Positions 1 to 8,717 of a stretch of DNA of 35,211 nt are shown here, one piece after another. The stretch spans positions 1 to 35,211 of the forward strand of contig CALMFL010000311.1 of NCBI GenBank assembly GCA_937862595.1. Direction: 5' to 3'. The DNA comes from an uncultured Fidelibacterota bacterium (GTDB taxonomy: Bacteria; Fidelibacterota; Fidelibacteria; Fidelibacterales; Fidelibacteraceae). Position 1 is the first letter of the stretch, and each line of letters starts with the position of its first letter. Below the pieces are notes generated by a model. The model was not told where the DNA came from. It worked only from the letters and a program-made list of their open reading frames with translations, and ran no database searches. A program made the position numbers and the translations under genes.

Positions 1-699
1 GAGAACATTTCCCAGACCGCCGAGCCCTACGTGGTGACCTACTGGAAACTGAAGGAGATCTTCAGCGAAACGGCTCCGGATACGCTGATCCTCGGGTTTT
101 CCCCGCACAATATTTCCGCGTTCAACGACATGAAATTCTCCGACAAAACCTGGTCCACCGAGATCTTCAGCAGGATCTATCCGATCCAGGACCTGGGCGC
201 TCTGGAGAACATCGAGGTCGATTACGCCGAGTACTGCCGCGTGCTGATGAAGCAAACCTGCCTCTTCCCCCGGCTGGACCACGACAACTATCTCGGCGAA
301 TATGAGAGCTCGGACATTTCCAATCTTTCGGACCTTGAAGAAGCGGTCGAACGGCACTATTTCTACGGGGGCGAGGAAGCGGGTGTTTCGGAAACCGCCG
401 TTTCCTATCTGGATTCCGTGATCGACCTCTGCGAGGAAGAAGGTGTTACGCCCATCATTGCCTGCAACCCCGTCCATGAAAGCTACTACGAGCGGATCCC
501 CGACAGGATCCTCGAACGCTTTGAGGAAGAACTTTCCGATTTGCGCGAAGAGGGAGTTCTCGTCATCGACATGACCACGGAAGATTACCCCGACTCGCTC
601 TTCATGAATGTGGATCACCTGAACAAATACGGTGCGAAGGTCTTCACCGAGGCGGTCATTCGCCTGATCAATCCGGCAAACGCATCCGCCCTTAAATAA
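1..699 (+). CDS. SGNH/GDSL hydrolase-like protein (5' truncated by window edge)
   Basis: Frame is open from base 1 (ENISQTAEPYVVTYWK...); C-terminal VDHLNKYGAKVFTEAV matches the Dx2H block of SGNH hydrolases. Confidence 0.6.
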   Translation, partial: ENISQTAEPYVVTYWKLKEIFSETAPDTLILGFSPHNISAFNDMKFSDKTWSTEIFSRIYPIQDLGALENIEVDYAEYCRVLMKQTCLFPRLDHDNYLGEYESSDISNLSDLEEAVERHYFYGGEEAGVSETAVSYLDSVIDLCEEEGVTPIIACNPVHESYYERIPDRILERFEEELSDLREEGVLVIDMTTEDYPDSLFMNVDHLNKYGAKVFTEAVIRLINPANASALK

Positions 700-714
700 A
701 AAAGGAAACGAAAC

Positions 715-1419
715 ATGACGGCACGCACCCGGGAACCCGGCCTTTCCCTTGCCATGAACTGGAACCTCCTGATCAGGACCGGCGGCTTCGCCGCGCTGGC
801 CATTGTCGGACTGATCCCCGTCCAGATCCTGATCTTCACAATTTTCCCTCCCCCCGAAAGCACTCTGGGCTTTTTTGAATTGTTTCACGAGAGCGCTTTT
901 CTCGGGCTTCTCAGCCTGGACCTTCTCTATTTTCTGAATAACGCCCTGATCGTTCTGCTGTACCTTGCTTTTTTTGCCGCCCTGAGAAACGCGAATCCCG
1001 CTGCCCTGCTGATCGCGCTGATCATCGGGTTCATCGGGATCGCCGCGTACTACGCCTCCTCGGTCGCCTTTGAAATGCTCTCGCTCAGCAAGCAGTATTT
1101 TCTTGCCGGCAGCGACACCCTGCGGCAGCAGCTGTTGGGCGCGGGATACGGGCTGCTGCTCCGCTATAAGGGCACGGCCTTTGACATCTATTACGTGTTC
1201 AATGCCGTGACGCTGCTGATCGTTTCCCTTGTGATGCTCCGTGACCGCACCTTTACCCGTACGACCGCTGTCTGGGGACTGGTTTCCGCATTGTTCATGG
1301 CCATTCCGTCCACAGCCGGAACGCTTGGGCTGATCTTTTCCCTGCTCTCGCTGATCCCCTGGACCGTCTTTTCTCTGCTGGCGGCGAAGAAGCTTTTAAA
1401 AATGAATGCCGTTTCCTGA
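715..1419 (+). CDS. Multi-pass membrane protein, DUF4386-like
   Basis: ORF 234 aa with several hydrophobic helices; FFELFHESAFLGLLSLDLLYFLNNALIVLLYLAFFAALR resembles the DUF4386 pattern. Confidence 0.55.
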   Translation: MTARTREPGLSLAMNWNLLIRTGGFAALAIVGLIPVQILIFTIFPPPESTLGFFELFHESAFLGLLSLDLLYFLNNALIVLLYLAFFAALRNANPAALLIALIIGFIGIAAYYASSVAFEMLSLSKQYFLAGSDTLRQQLLGAGYGLLLRYKGTAFDIYYVFNAVTLLIVSLVMLRDRTFTRTTAVWGLVSALFMAIPSTAGTLGLIFSLLSLIPWTVFSLLAAKKLLKMNAVS

Positions 1420-1492
1420 ACGACGGGCAGCTTTCCGTTTTCCGGACCGTTTTTCATTATAGACCTGCGAATATCTTAAAAAAGGACCTGCC

Positions 1493-2161
1493 ATGAAGCT
1501 TAAACGTCTTTTCGTTCGCATGCTGCCCTTGGCGGCGCTTTCGCTTTTTCTTGCCTGCGCCAAACCCGCGACGGTCACGGTCGGCGCGCAAACCTGGATG
1601 GCGGAAAATCTTAATGTCACGACCTTCCGCAACGGGGACCCCGTACCCCTGTGCCGGGACTATGAAGAATGGAAGCGCCTGGGCGAAGCGGGCATGCCGG
1701 CCTGTGCGGCGTATGGTTTCGATCCGGCGAACCGGAGAAAGTACGGTTTGCTCTACAACTGGCATGCCGTCAGCGATCCCCGGGGCCTGGCGCCCGAAGG
1801 TTTTCGCATTCCTTCTGCGGAAGATTTTATGATCCTCCTTTCTTCTACCGGCGGAAACGAACCCTATGATCCCCAAAAAGCGGCACGGGCGCTGAGTCCC
1901 GGCGGCGGCAGCGGATTCAACGCCTCCTTCGGCGGCTGGGGCTGCATGGAACCGGACCCGTTGTCCGGCATAACGGCTTTTGCGGATCTGGAAAAAAACG
2001 CCGCTTTCTGGACATCCGCCGAAAACGGCGCGCGTGAGGCCTGGAATTTGGACCTCGGATCCACGATCCGCAGCGACAGCGACGGCGCCTATCTGGACGG
2101 ATCGAGTTCCAAAGCGCTTCTCTTCTCCGTGCGCTGCATCAAGATCACTCCCGAACCCTGA
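1493..2161 (+). CDS. FISUMP-domain lipoprotein (Fibrobacter succinogenes major paralogous domain)
   Basis: Lipobox-like LPLAALSLFLAC; TVTVGAQTWMAENLNVTTFRNGDPVP...YGLLYNWHAV...GFRIPSAEDF...FWTSAE...FSVRCIK is the FISUMP signature. Confidence 0.9.
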   Translation: MKLKRLFVRMLPLAALSLFLACAKPATVTVGAQTWMAENLNVTTFRNGDPVPLCRDYEEWKRLGEAGMPACAAYGFDPANRRKYGLLYNWHAVSDPRGLAPEGFRIPSAEDFMILLSSTGGNEPYDPQKAARALSPGGGSGFNASFGGWGCMEPDPLSGITAFADLEKNAAFWTSAENGAREAWNLDLGSTIRSDSDGAYLDGSSSKALLFSVRCIKITPEP

Positions 2162-2172
2162 ACGGAAAAAGC

Positions 2173-2685
2173 ATGGGACATATTTTTGACCTCATTGTTC
2201 ATAACGGCTTCATTCTTCTGATCCCGGTTTTTGTCTGGAATTTTCTGCTTGCTTCAAAACTGCCGCCGCCCTATGATCCCGTGCGTTTTGATGAGGGCAT
2301 TCCAAAGCCATTGCTCGTCGCAGAAAGCGTGTTCCGGACGATCGTCTTTCTTTTGCCGCTTCTGTTCCGCATCGATCCCGCCGCGCAAAGCGGGAAAGCC
2401 GGCCTGATCGTTTACGCCGCGGGGATCCTGCTATATTTCGCTTCCTGGCTAGCGCTGATCTGCCTGCCCGAACGGGTCTGGCGAAAACGCGTCCTGCTCT
2501 TTACCGCCCCGGCCGTAACGCCACTGATCTGGCTCGCGGGCATCGGCCTGACGGCGGACGCCTATTATTTCAATCTGCCCTTTCGCCACTGGCATTACCT
2601 GCTTCCCTGCATCGTCTTTACCGTTATCCATACCGCTCACAGCTTTTTGGCGTTCCGTAAAACAGCCGGAGGAACAAAACAATGA
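2173..2685 (+). CDS. Hypothetical integral membrane protein
   Basis: 170 aa, about 5 hydrophobic segments; ends with a short overlap with the next gene. Confidence 0.6.
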   Translation: MGHIFDLIVHNGFILLIPVFVWNFLLASKLPPPYDPVRFDEGIPKPLLVAESVFRTIVFLLPLLFRIDPAAQSGKAGLIVYAAGILLYFASWLALICLPERVWRKRVLLFTAPAVTPLIWLAGIGLTADAYYFNLPFRHWHYLLPCIVFTVIHTAHSFLAFRKTAGGTKQ

Positions 2686-3470
2686 ACCGCCTGTCTTCAC
2701 TTCTTCTTTTAAGCTCTCTTATGGCCGTATTTTCGTTTGCGGAAACCCGTATCATCGCTCACCGCGGGTTCTCTTCCGCCGCGCCGGAAAACACCCTGGC
2801 CGCCTTTAATAAGGCCATTGAAACCGGAGCGGATTACTTTGAGCTGGACGTCCATCAAAGCAGGGACGGCAAGCTGGTCGTCATTCACGACGGATCCGTG
2901 GATCGCGTCAGTTCGAACGGCATGACGGGAAAGATCGCTGACATGGATTTCCGTGAGATCCGCAGGGTCCGCGCCGGTTATCCCAAAAAATTCGGAGAGA
3001 CCTATAAAAACGTACGCATTCCTACGCTGAAGCAGTCCCTGCGTGCGGCCAGGGGTAAGATCAGGGTCTGCGTGGAAGTCAAGGCGCCGGACATCGAGGC
3101 GGCCGTGCTGAAAACGGTCCGCGCGCTGAATATGGAAAAGGACGTCATCATTTTCTCCTTCGGGTACGACATCCTCAAAACCTTCCGGGAACTGGACGCG
3201 GAGATCCCGCTCCTCTACCTGCGCAGCGTCGTGGACAGCACCGTCATTGCCGATGCGGCGGCCATCCGCGCAACCGCGATCGGCGCGGGCCGTCCTACCG
3301 TGATCACGCCCGAAGTGCTGAAATCGGTCCGCGCGAACGGCATGGAGCTCTGGCAGTGGACCGTCAACGATCCCGCCGACATGCAGCGCTTGCTGGACCT
3401 CGGGGTCGACGGCGTGATCACCGATCGTCCGGACCTTGCCCTGGAACTGAGGGATAACTTGTCCCGCTGA
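2682..3470 (+). CDS. Glycerophosphodiester phosphodiesterase (secreted)
   Basis: Signal peptide, then IIAHRGFSSAAPENTLAAFNKAIETGADYFELDVHQSRDGKLVVIHDGSVDR...WTVNDPADMQRLLDLGVDGVITDRPD: canonical GDPD motifs. Confidence 0.95.
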   Translation: MNRLSSLLLLSSLMAVFSFAETRIIAHRGFSSAAPENTLAAFNKAIETGADYFELDVHQSRDGKLVVIHDGSVDRVSSNGMTGKIADMDFREIRRVRAGYPKKFGETYKNVRIPTLKQSLRAARGKIRVCVEVKAPDIEAAVLKTVRALNMEKDVIIFSFGYDILKTFRELDAEIPLLYLRSVVDSTVIADAAAIRATAIGAGRPTVITPEVLKSVRANGMELWQWTVNDPADMQRLLDLGVDGVITDRPDLALELRDNLSR

Positions 3471-3493
3471 AGGTATTGTCCGACTTGCTCGCC

Positions 3494-3681
3494 TCATCCT
3501 GAACGGCCCTTCCGGGGTCAACCCGTCAAAACCCTTCCACTGTCACCCCGAACTGCCTCCTTGTGTCATCCTGAACCGCCCCCTCGTGCGTCATCCTGAA
3601 CCGCCGTTGCGTCACATCCCGAACCACCGCCTGTCACCCTGAACCACCTCTGCGTATCATCCTGAACTTGTTTCAGGATCT
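3494..3681. repeat. Array of degenerate TCAtCCtGAAC half-sites ending in a full palindrome ATCCTGAA-CTTGT-TTCAGGAT
   Basis: Half-sites near 3494, 3543, 3566, 3591, 3612, 3634 and 3657, mostly spaced 21-25 nt; perfect 8-bp stem at 3659-3666/3672-3679. Confidence 0.85.
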
Positions 3682-3718
3682 CCATAATCTGATAAAAACC
3701 TTATGTATTCTCTCTTTT

Positions 3719-3734
3719 TGTGACCGCTGTCACA
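3719..3734. promoter_or_regulatory. CRP/FNR-family-like operator TGTGACCGCTGTCACA
   Basis: Exact TGTGA-N6-TCACA palindrome upstream of the GIY-YIG gene. Confidence 0.55.
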
Positions 3735-3780
3735 GCAATATGTTTTCAATTTCGTTAAATTACATGGAGATCCAAAATCG

Positions 3781-4134
3781 ATGAAAGACGCTTACACTTA
3801 TATATTGACAAATAAAAACAGAACGACACTTTACATTGGCGTGACAAATGATCTTGAAAGAAGAATATTTGAACATAAAGCGAGAAAAGGGTCGGCGTTT
3901 TGTGCAAAATACAATATTGACATACTCCTTTATTTTGAACATTTTTCTTTTATGGCGGAAGCCATCGCCCGGGAAAAACAGTTAAAGCGCTGGCATAGAG
4001 AGTGGAAATGGAACCTGATCAAAAAAGAAAATCCGGAGTTGAAAGATCTTTCTGAACCCTGGTTTGATCGTTCCATATTAAAAGATATTAAAGCATATTC
4101 AATGAGTGATGAGGGCAAGATTGAAAATAAATAA
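3781..4134 (+). CDS. Single-domain GIY-YIG nuclease family protein
   Basis: YTYILTNKNRTTLYIGVTNDLERRIFEHK...AKYNIDILLYFEHFSFMAEAIAREKQLKRWHREWKWNLIKKENPEL: GIY-YIG family pattern; AT-rich compared with flanks. Confidence 0.93.
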   Translation: MKDAYTYILTNKNRTTLYIGVTNDLERRIFEHKARKGSAFCAKYNIDILLYFEHFSFMAEAIAREKQLKRWHREWKWNLIKKENPELKDLSEPWFDRSILKDIKAYSMSDEGKIENK

Positions 4135-4153
4135 AGTTTTCTTTGAATAAATG

Positions 4154-4205
4154 GGATCCTGAAACAAGGCTGAAACAAGTTCAGCCTGACGTTGTTCAGG
4201 ATGAC
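4154..4205. repeat. Inverted copy of the TCATCCTGAAC/TTGTTTCAGGATC palindrome, interrupted by a nested hairpin
   Basis: GGATCCTGAAACAAG + GCTGAAACAAGTTCAGC + CTGACGTTG + TTCAGGATGACA; reverse complement of the element at 3657-3681. Confidence 0.8.
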
Positions 4206-4234
4206 ACGCCTTAATTTTCGATAAGGCCCGCGAT

Positions 4235-4813
4235 CTAATAGCTGTTGAATTTGTCTTCCCAGCACAAGATCCGCCATTTTCCGTCCGCATCTTTGCGGAA
4301 GCGGAATTCGGCATCGCCGACCAGCGTGTAGTAATCCCCGAGTGTCAGCTGATAGGAGCGGGAAATGTCCGCAATGTTGGCGGTCGCAAACCATGAATCG
4401 TCTTCCAGCAGGATCTCATCCCCGCTCATTTCGTAATAGGCGCTGTCCAGCGTGGTCTGCCAGAGCAGGTCAACATAATTGAAGGCGTTCAGCAGGCGCC
4501 CGGTGGTGCGCAGTTCGGTGTCGCGCATCCAGGAATCGTAGTGCCCGGTCCCGCTCGCATCTCCGGGCTGGTAGAACACAAAGACGAACTCGCTGTCCAG
4601 CAGCATGGAGTACATCAGGCTGTCCCGGTAAATATAGGCATAGCGGAAATTGTGCAGCACGTCGGCCGGCCGTTCCATGTCCGGGCGGTAAATGGAGTTC
4701 CCTCCGGCCAGGTCCCCCAGCGTGGGCGAAAAAATATTCCTGCAGCCCGTGAAGAGCAGGATGGCGCTCATGGCAAAAGAAAACAGGATGGCGGTGACGT
4801 TGCGCGGTCGCAT
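4235..4813 (-). CDS. Hypothetical lipoprotein
   Basis: N-terminal signal with lipobox (SAILLFTGCRN), 192 aa; SNTF2-like C-terminal fold is possible but unproven. Confidence 0.7.
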   Translation of the reverse strand: MRPRNVTAILFSFAMSAILLFTGCRNIFSPTLGDLAGGNSIYRPDMERPADVLHNFRYAYIYRDSLMYSMLLDSEFVFVFYQPGDASGTGHYDSWMRDTELRTTGRLLNAFNYVDLLWQTTLDSAYYEMSGDEILLEDDSWFATANIADISRSYQLTLGDYYTLVGDAEFRFRKDADGKWRILCWEDKFNSY

Positions 4814-4831
4814 GCCCGAATATAGGAAGAC

Positions 4832-4873
4832 AATTTATCATTGACAAAGAACAATTGACAATTGACAATTCGT
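4832..4873. repeat. Heptamer array (CAATTGA)n
   Basis: caattta tcattga caaagaa caattga caattga caattcg. Confidence 0.75.
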
Positions 4874-4954
4874 GCCCCGGCAGGGTTTCGAAGAAGTTTG
4901 CTTGAATGCGGGGGGATTCCTTCATATATTTATTCCAACAAAGGGAACACAGAG

Positions 4955-5278
4955 ATGAATTGCCCGAATTGCGGACGCAGCCTGACATTGGTCCGGCGCC
5001 TGGTCTCGGAAAGCGCCGGCGGGATCAAGACCTACACCTCTCAATGGTGGCGCTGCCGGCCTTGCCGCAGTTTTTGGTTCGGCGAGCTGACCGAGCATAT
5101 TGCCGACGGTTCCTATGAGCATGCCCTGTTTGCGGCGGACCCGGCGGTCTGGAAAGAGGATCTCCGAAAGGTGAAAGCCTGCCGGACCCCGGAAGATCAG
5201 TCATGCGCCTGTCCCGCCCATTCCGGAGACCTCTTCGAACATTACCGGGACAGGGTCTCGTACTCTTATGAGAAATAG
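4955..5278 (+). CDS. Small zinc-ribbon-type hypothetical protein
   Basis: Start chosen at MNCPNCGRSL; CPNC and CRPC pairs. The listed ORF start at 4862 lies in the repeat/upstream region. Confidence 0.6.
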   Translation: MNCPNCGRSLTLVRRLVSESAGGIKTYTSQWWRCRPCRSFWFGELTEHIADGSYEHALFAADPAVWKEDLRKVKACRTPEDQSCACPAHSGDLFEHYRDRVSYSYEK

Positions 5279-5398
5279 CCCTTCGCGGAACGTTAAAAAT
5301 TGAAAAAAGCGAAACAAAAACAGATCTTATGACTATAGGGTGATCCGGCCTTCACGGCAGACGCGCCGCGGCCGGGCCGGCAACAAAAAGGAGACACT

Positions 5399-6298
5399 AT
5401 GAAGATCGGGTTCATCGGATTGGGAAAGATGGGATATTACATGGTCCGGCAGCTGCGAGCCCGGGGGCACGAGGTCGTGGTCTTTAACCGCTCTCCGGAA
5501 TCGGTCCAAAAGATCAGCCGCGAGCACGGGGCGATCCCGGCGTCCTCCTACGAGGACCTTGTAAAACAGCTGGACGCGCCGCGGATCCTCTGGATGATGA
5601 TCCCCCACCCGGCGGTGGATGCGACCATCGGAACGCTGGTCCCGCTCCTGGATGCCGGCGACCTGCTCATCGACGGCGGTAACAGCAACTACCGTGAAAC
5701 GATCCGGCGCGCCGGGGAACTGAAAGCGGCCGGGATCCACTATCTGGATGTCGGTGTTTCGGGCGGCCTGGCCGCCGCCGAAACCGGCTACTGCATGATG
5801 GCCGGCGGGGCGGACGAACAATTCCGCCGCATTGAACCGGCGGTCCGGGACATGTGCGTTCCGGGCGGATACGGACATTTCGGACCGAACGGAGCTGGGC
5901 ATTATGTCAAGATGGTCCATAACGCCATCGAATACGGCATGATGCAGGCGATCGGCGAAGGGCTCGACCTGATACAGAACGGTCCCTTCCCGGAGACCGA
6001 CCAGGTCCGGCTTACCGATGTCTGGAACAACGGAAGCATCATCCGTTCCTTTTTAATGGAAATGACCCATCTCGGACTGAAGCACCATCCCGGCCTGGCG
6101 GATGTGGACGGATACGTCCCCAACAGCGGCGAAGGCAAATGGGCGGTGGAGGATGCAAAAGCCTACGGGGTCTCCATGCCCGTGATCGAGCAGAGCTTCC
6201 GGGTGCGCCTTGATTCCGATAAAATTAAAACCTACGCCACAAAGGCCGTTGCCGTGATGCGGGACGAATTCGGCGGACACGGTGTTGCCAAAACATGA
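5399..6298 (+). CDS. gnd: 6-phosphogluconate dehydrogenase, short (about 300 aa) decarboxylating form
   Basis: MKIGFIGLGKMGYYMVRQL...LLIDGGNSNYRETIRRA...DVGVSGGLAAAETGYCMMAGG...HYVKMVHNAIEYGMMQAIGEG. Confidence 0.93.
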   Translation: MKIGFIGLGKMGYYMVRQLRARGHEVVVFNRSPESVQKISREHGAIPASSYEDLVKQLDAPRILWMMIPHPAVDATIGTLVPLLDAGDLLIDGGNSNYRETIRRAGELKAAGIHYLDVGVSGGLAAAETGYCMMAGGADEQFRRIEPAVRDMCVPGGYGHFGPNGAGHYVKMVHNAIEYGMMQAIGEGLDLIQNGPFPETDQVRLTDVWNNGSIIRSFLMEMTHLGLKHHPGLADVDGYVPNSGEGKWAVEDAKAYGVSMPVIEQSFRVRLDSDKIKTYATKAVAVMRDEFGGHGVAKT

Positions 6299-6984
6299 CA
6301 ATTAAAACCTTCCCAAATATGTCGCGGCTTTCCCGCTTCGGCGCCCGCCTGATCGCATCCCGCCTGGAGGCCTTCGCCGCCGGCGGGGGTCCCGTCGTCC
6401 TCGGACTGGTCGGGGGGCGCAGCGTGTCCGGAATTTACAGCGCCTTATCCGGAATGGACATGCCGGCCTGGAAACAGGCCCACTTTTTCTGGGCGGATGA
6501 ACGCCGGGTGGCACCGGACGACCCGCTCAGCAATTACCGCCTGGCCCATGAGACGCTCCTTTCGCCTTTGCTGGAACGCGGTCAGATCACGGAGGAGAAC
6601 ATCCACCCGGTCGATACCGCGGCGGATCCCGCGGACGCGGCGCGGCGCTATGCCATTGAACTCGGCGCCTTCGGCTGCCACTTCGATATCGCGCTCCTGA
6701 GCGCGGGAGAGGACAATCACGTCGCCGGGATCTTCCCGGACAGGTCCTATCCGGAAGACTGCGCCTATATCGCCTTTGACGATTCCCCCAAGCCCCCGCG
6801 CGAACGCTTTACCGCTACCCCCGTTTTTTTGTCGGGAACCCGCTGCGGGATCGTCGTTTTTTCGGGAGCCCGCAAGCGCGCGGCGCTGGAACATTTTCTG
6901 AACGGCGCCACGGATAAAAGTCAGGCGGAAAAGGTTCTGGAAAACATCGGCGACTTAACCCTTCTGACCGATCAGCGAGGATAG
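6295..6984 (+). CDS. pgl: 6-phosphogluconolactonase
   Basis: LGLVGGRSVSGIYSAL...HFFWADERRVAPDDPLSNYRLAHETLL...FDIALLSAGEDNHVAGIFP; 4-nt overlap with gnd. Confidence 0.92.
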   Translation: MTIKTFPNMSRLSRFGARLIASRLEAFAAGGGPVVLGLVGGRSVSGIYSALSGMDMPAWKQAHFFWADERRVAPDDPLSNYRLAHETLLSPLLERGQITEENIHPVDTAADPADAARRYAIELGAFGCHFDIALLSAGEDNHVAGIFPDRSYPEDCAYIAFDDSPKPPRERFTATPVFLSGTRCGIVVFSGARKRAALEHFLNGATDKSQAEKVLENIGDLTLLTDQRG

Positions 6985-6985
6985 C

Positions 6986-8299
6986 ATGAAGCATTATACC
7001 CTGGTCATATTCGGCGGCACGGGCGACCTGACAAAACGAAAGCTCATCCCCGCCGTTCACGCGATCGCGGGCAAGGATCCCGGCCTGTCCTTCACCGTGC
7101 TGGGCGTCGGAAGAAAGCCCCTGACCGACGAAAGCTACCGGGAGTTCCTTCTGCCCGGACAGACGCCGCATCCGCAGGTTTCCATTCATTACCTGATCGC
7201 CGACATCGAAACACCCGGCTCCCTGGACGGCCTCATGCCAAGGATCGCCGGGATCGAGAAGGCGCCCGTTTCGGGACGGGTCTATTACCTGGCAACAAGC
7301 TACACCCTCTTCGGAACGATCGCCGCAAGCATCGGAGCGGACAGCCGTGGGGATGAATCCTTCTTTACGCGTATCATCGCCGAAAAACCCTTCGGCAGCG
7401 ACCGGGCTTCGTTCAAAAAGCTGAACCGGGAACTGCGCACCTTTTTTTCGGAGGACCAGATCTACCGCGCCGACCACTATCTTGCAAAAGGCACGATCGA
7501 CAACATCCTCCGGACCCGTTTTTCAAACCCTCTTTTTGAAAGCGTCTGGAACTCCCGCTCCATCGCCCGGATCACCGTAGCGGTGAATGAAGCGCTCGGC
7601 GTGGGAAACCGGATCGGATATTACGATCAGACCGGCGCGATCAAGGACATGGTCCAGAATCATCTTTTGCAAACCCTCTCCCTTGTCCTCATGAACGCTC
7701 CCGGCCGGCCCGGGGAAACGGCGTTCCGCAAAGCCAAGACCGATGCCATCAAAAAACTCTATTTCAGGAATGAGATCCGTACAGGCCAGTATCGCGGGTA
7801 TCAGGAGGAGGTCAAAAACATCCATCCCGGATCCGCGACCGAGACCTTTGCGGAATTATCCCTCTATTCGAAGGAACGGCGCTGGAAGGGCACCGAGATC
7901 GTCCTGCGGACCGGAAAGATGCTGAAAAAACGGGAAGCCCTGATCGACATCGAGTTCCGGAAGGACCCCTGCACGCCGTACTGCAGTTTTGACATTTCGC
8001 CCAACAGGCTCACGCTTCATATTCAGCCCCTGCAGAACGTGGAACTCGCCATCAATACCACCCTCCCCGGAGAAAAGGTGGCGCTGGCGCCGGTGAAAAT
8101 GACCTTTTGCCCGACCTGCGAATTCACCGCCAACACCCCGGAAAGCTATGAAGTGATCCTGAAGGAATGCCTGCGCGGAGACAAACGGCTGTTCATGTGC
8201 GACAAGGAGCTTGACGACGCCTGGCGGCTCACCGACAAGATCCTCGCAGCGGTCAGGCACACCGTTCCGGCGACCTACGAACCGGGGGAAGAATTTTAG
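6986..8299 (+). CDS. zwf: Glucose-6-phosphate 1-dehydrogenase (short, divergent)
   Basis: FGGTGDLTKRKLIPAV; IAEKPFGSD; YRADHYLAKGTIDNILRTRFSNPLFESVWN; GYYDQTGAIKDMVQNHLLQTLSLVLM. Confidence 0.93.
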   Translation: MKHYTLVIFGGTGDLTKRKLIPAVHAIAGKDPGLSFTVLGVGRKPLTDESYREFLLPGQTPHPQVSIHYLIADIETPGSLDGLMPRIAGIEKAPVSGRVYYLATSYTLFGTIAASIGADSRGDESFFTRIIAEKPFGSDRASFKKLNRELRTFFSEDQIYRADHYLAKGTIDNILRTRFSNPLFESVWNSRSIARITVAVNEALGVGNRIGYYDQTGAIKDMVQNHLLQTLSLVLMNAPGRPGETAFRKAKTDAIKKLYFRNEIRTGQYRGYQEEVKNIHPGSATETFAELSLYSKERRWKGTEIVLRTGKMLKKREALIDIEFRKDPCTPYCSFDISPNRLTLHIQPLQNVELAINTTLPGEKVALAPVKMTFCPTCEFTANTPESYEVILKECLRGDKRLFMCDKELDDAWRLTDKILAAVRHTVPATYEPGEEF

Positions 8300-8363
8300 T
8301 CACCGCTTTGTTTCGATTCGGGCATATCCTGTTTTCGATATCATAACATTGGTTCAATCCGCC

Positions 8364-8717
8364 ATGACAGCCGCACCCAATATCCCCTTGAACGAACACC
8401 GTCAGCTTGCCCTTAAGGCCGCATCTTGCGCGGAGCAGGCGCTGCCTCTTTTTGAAAGCGCCGTCCATGACGACCGGCCGCGCAGAGCCATTGCCGCAGC
8501 CCGCGCCTGGGCAGAGGGAAAGATCACGTGCGGACAAGCGCGCAAAGCGGCCTTTTCCGCCCACGCCGCCGCCCGTGAAGTAACGGATTATCCTGCAGCT
8601 CTTGCGGCCGCCCGGGCAGCCGCGCATGCCGCCGCAACGGCGCATGTCCCCGGCCACGCCCTGCACGCGGAAGCCTATGCCCGGAAAGCCCTCGAAAATG
8701 CACCTGACGCGGTCTGA
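8364..8717 (+). CDS. Imm-5-like putative immunity-type protein
   Basis: LNEHRQLALKAASCAEQALPLFESAVHDDRPRRAIAAARAWAEGKITCGQARKAAFSAHAAAREV...AARAAAHAAATAHVPGHALHAEAYARKALE, recalled as the 'putative immunity protein' family. Start set at ATG 8364. Confidence 0.65.
   Translation: MTAAPNIPLNEHRQLALKAASCAEQALPLFESAVHDDRPRRAIAAARAWAEGKITCGQARKAAFSAHAAAREVTDYPAALAAARAAAHAAATAHVPGHALHAEAYARKALENAPDAV

Noticed and set aside
3494-3681. Possible CRISPR-like repeat-spacer array
   Set aside because: Repeats are about 11 nt, degenerate, with spacers of about 10-14 nt; too short for CRISPR, better read as palindrome half-sites.
3781-4134. Intron- or intein-encoded homing endonuclease
   Set aside because: Gene is intergenic, flanked by palindromes, with no split host gene or intron structure visible.
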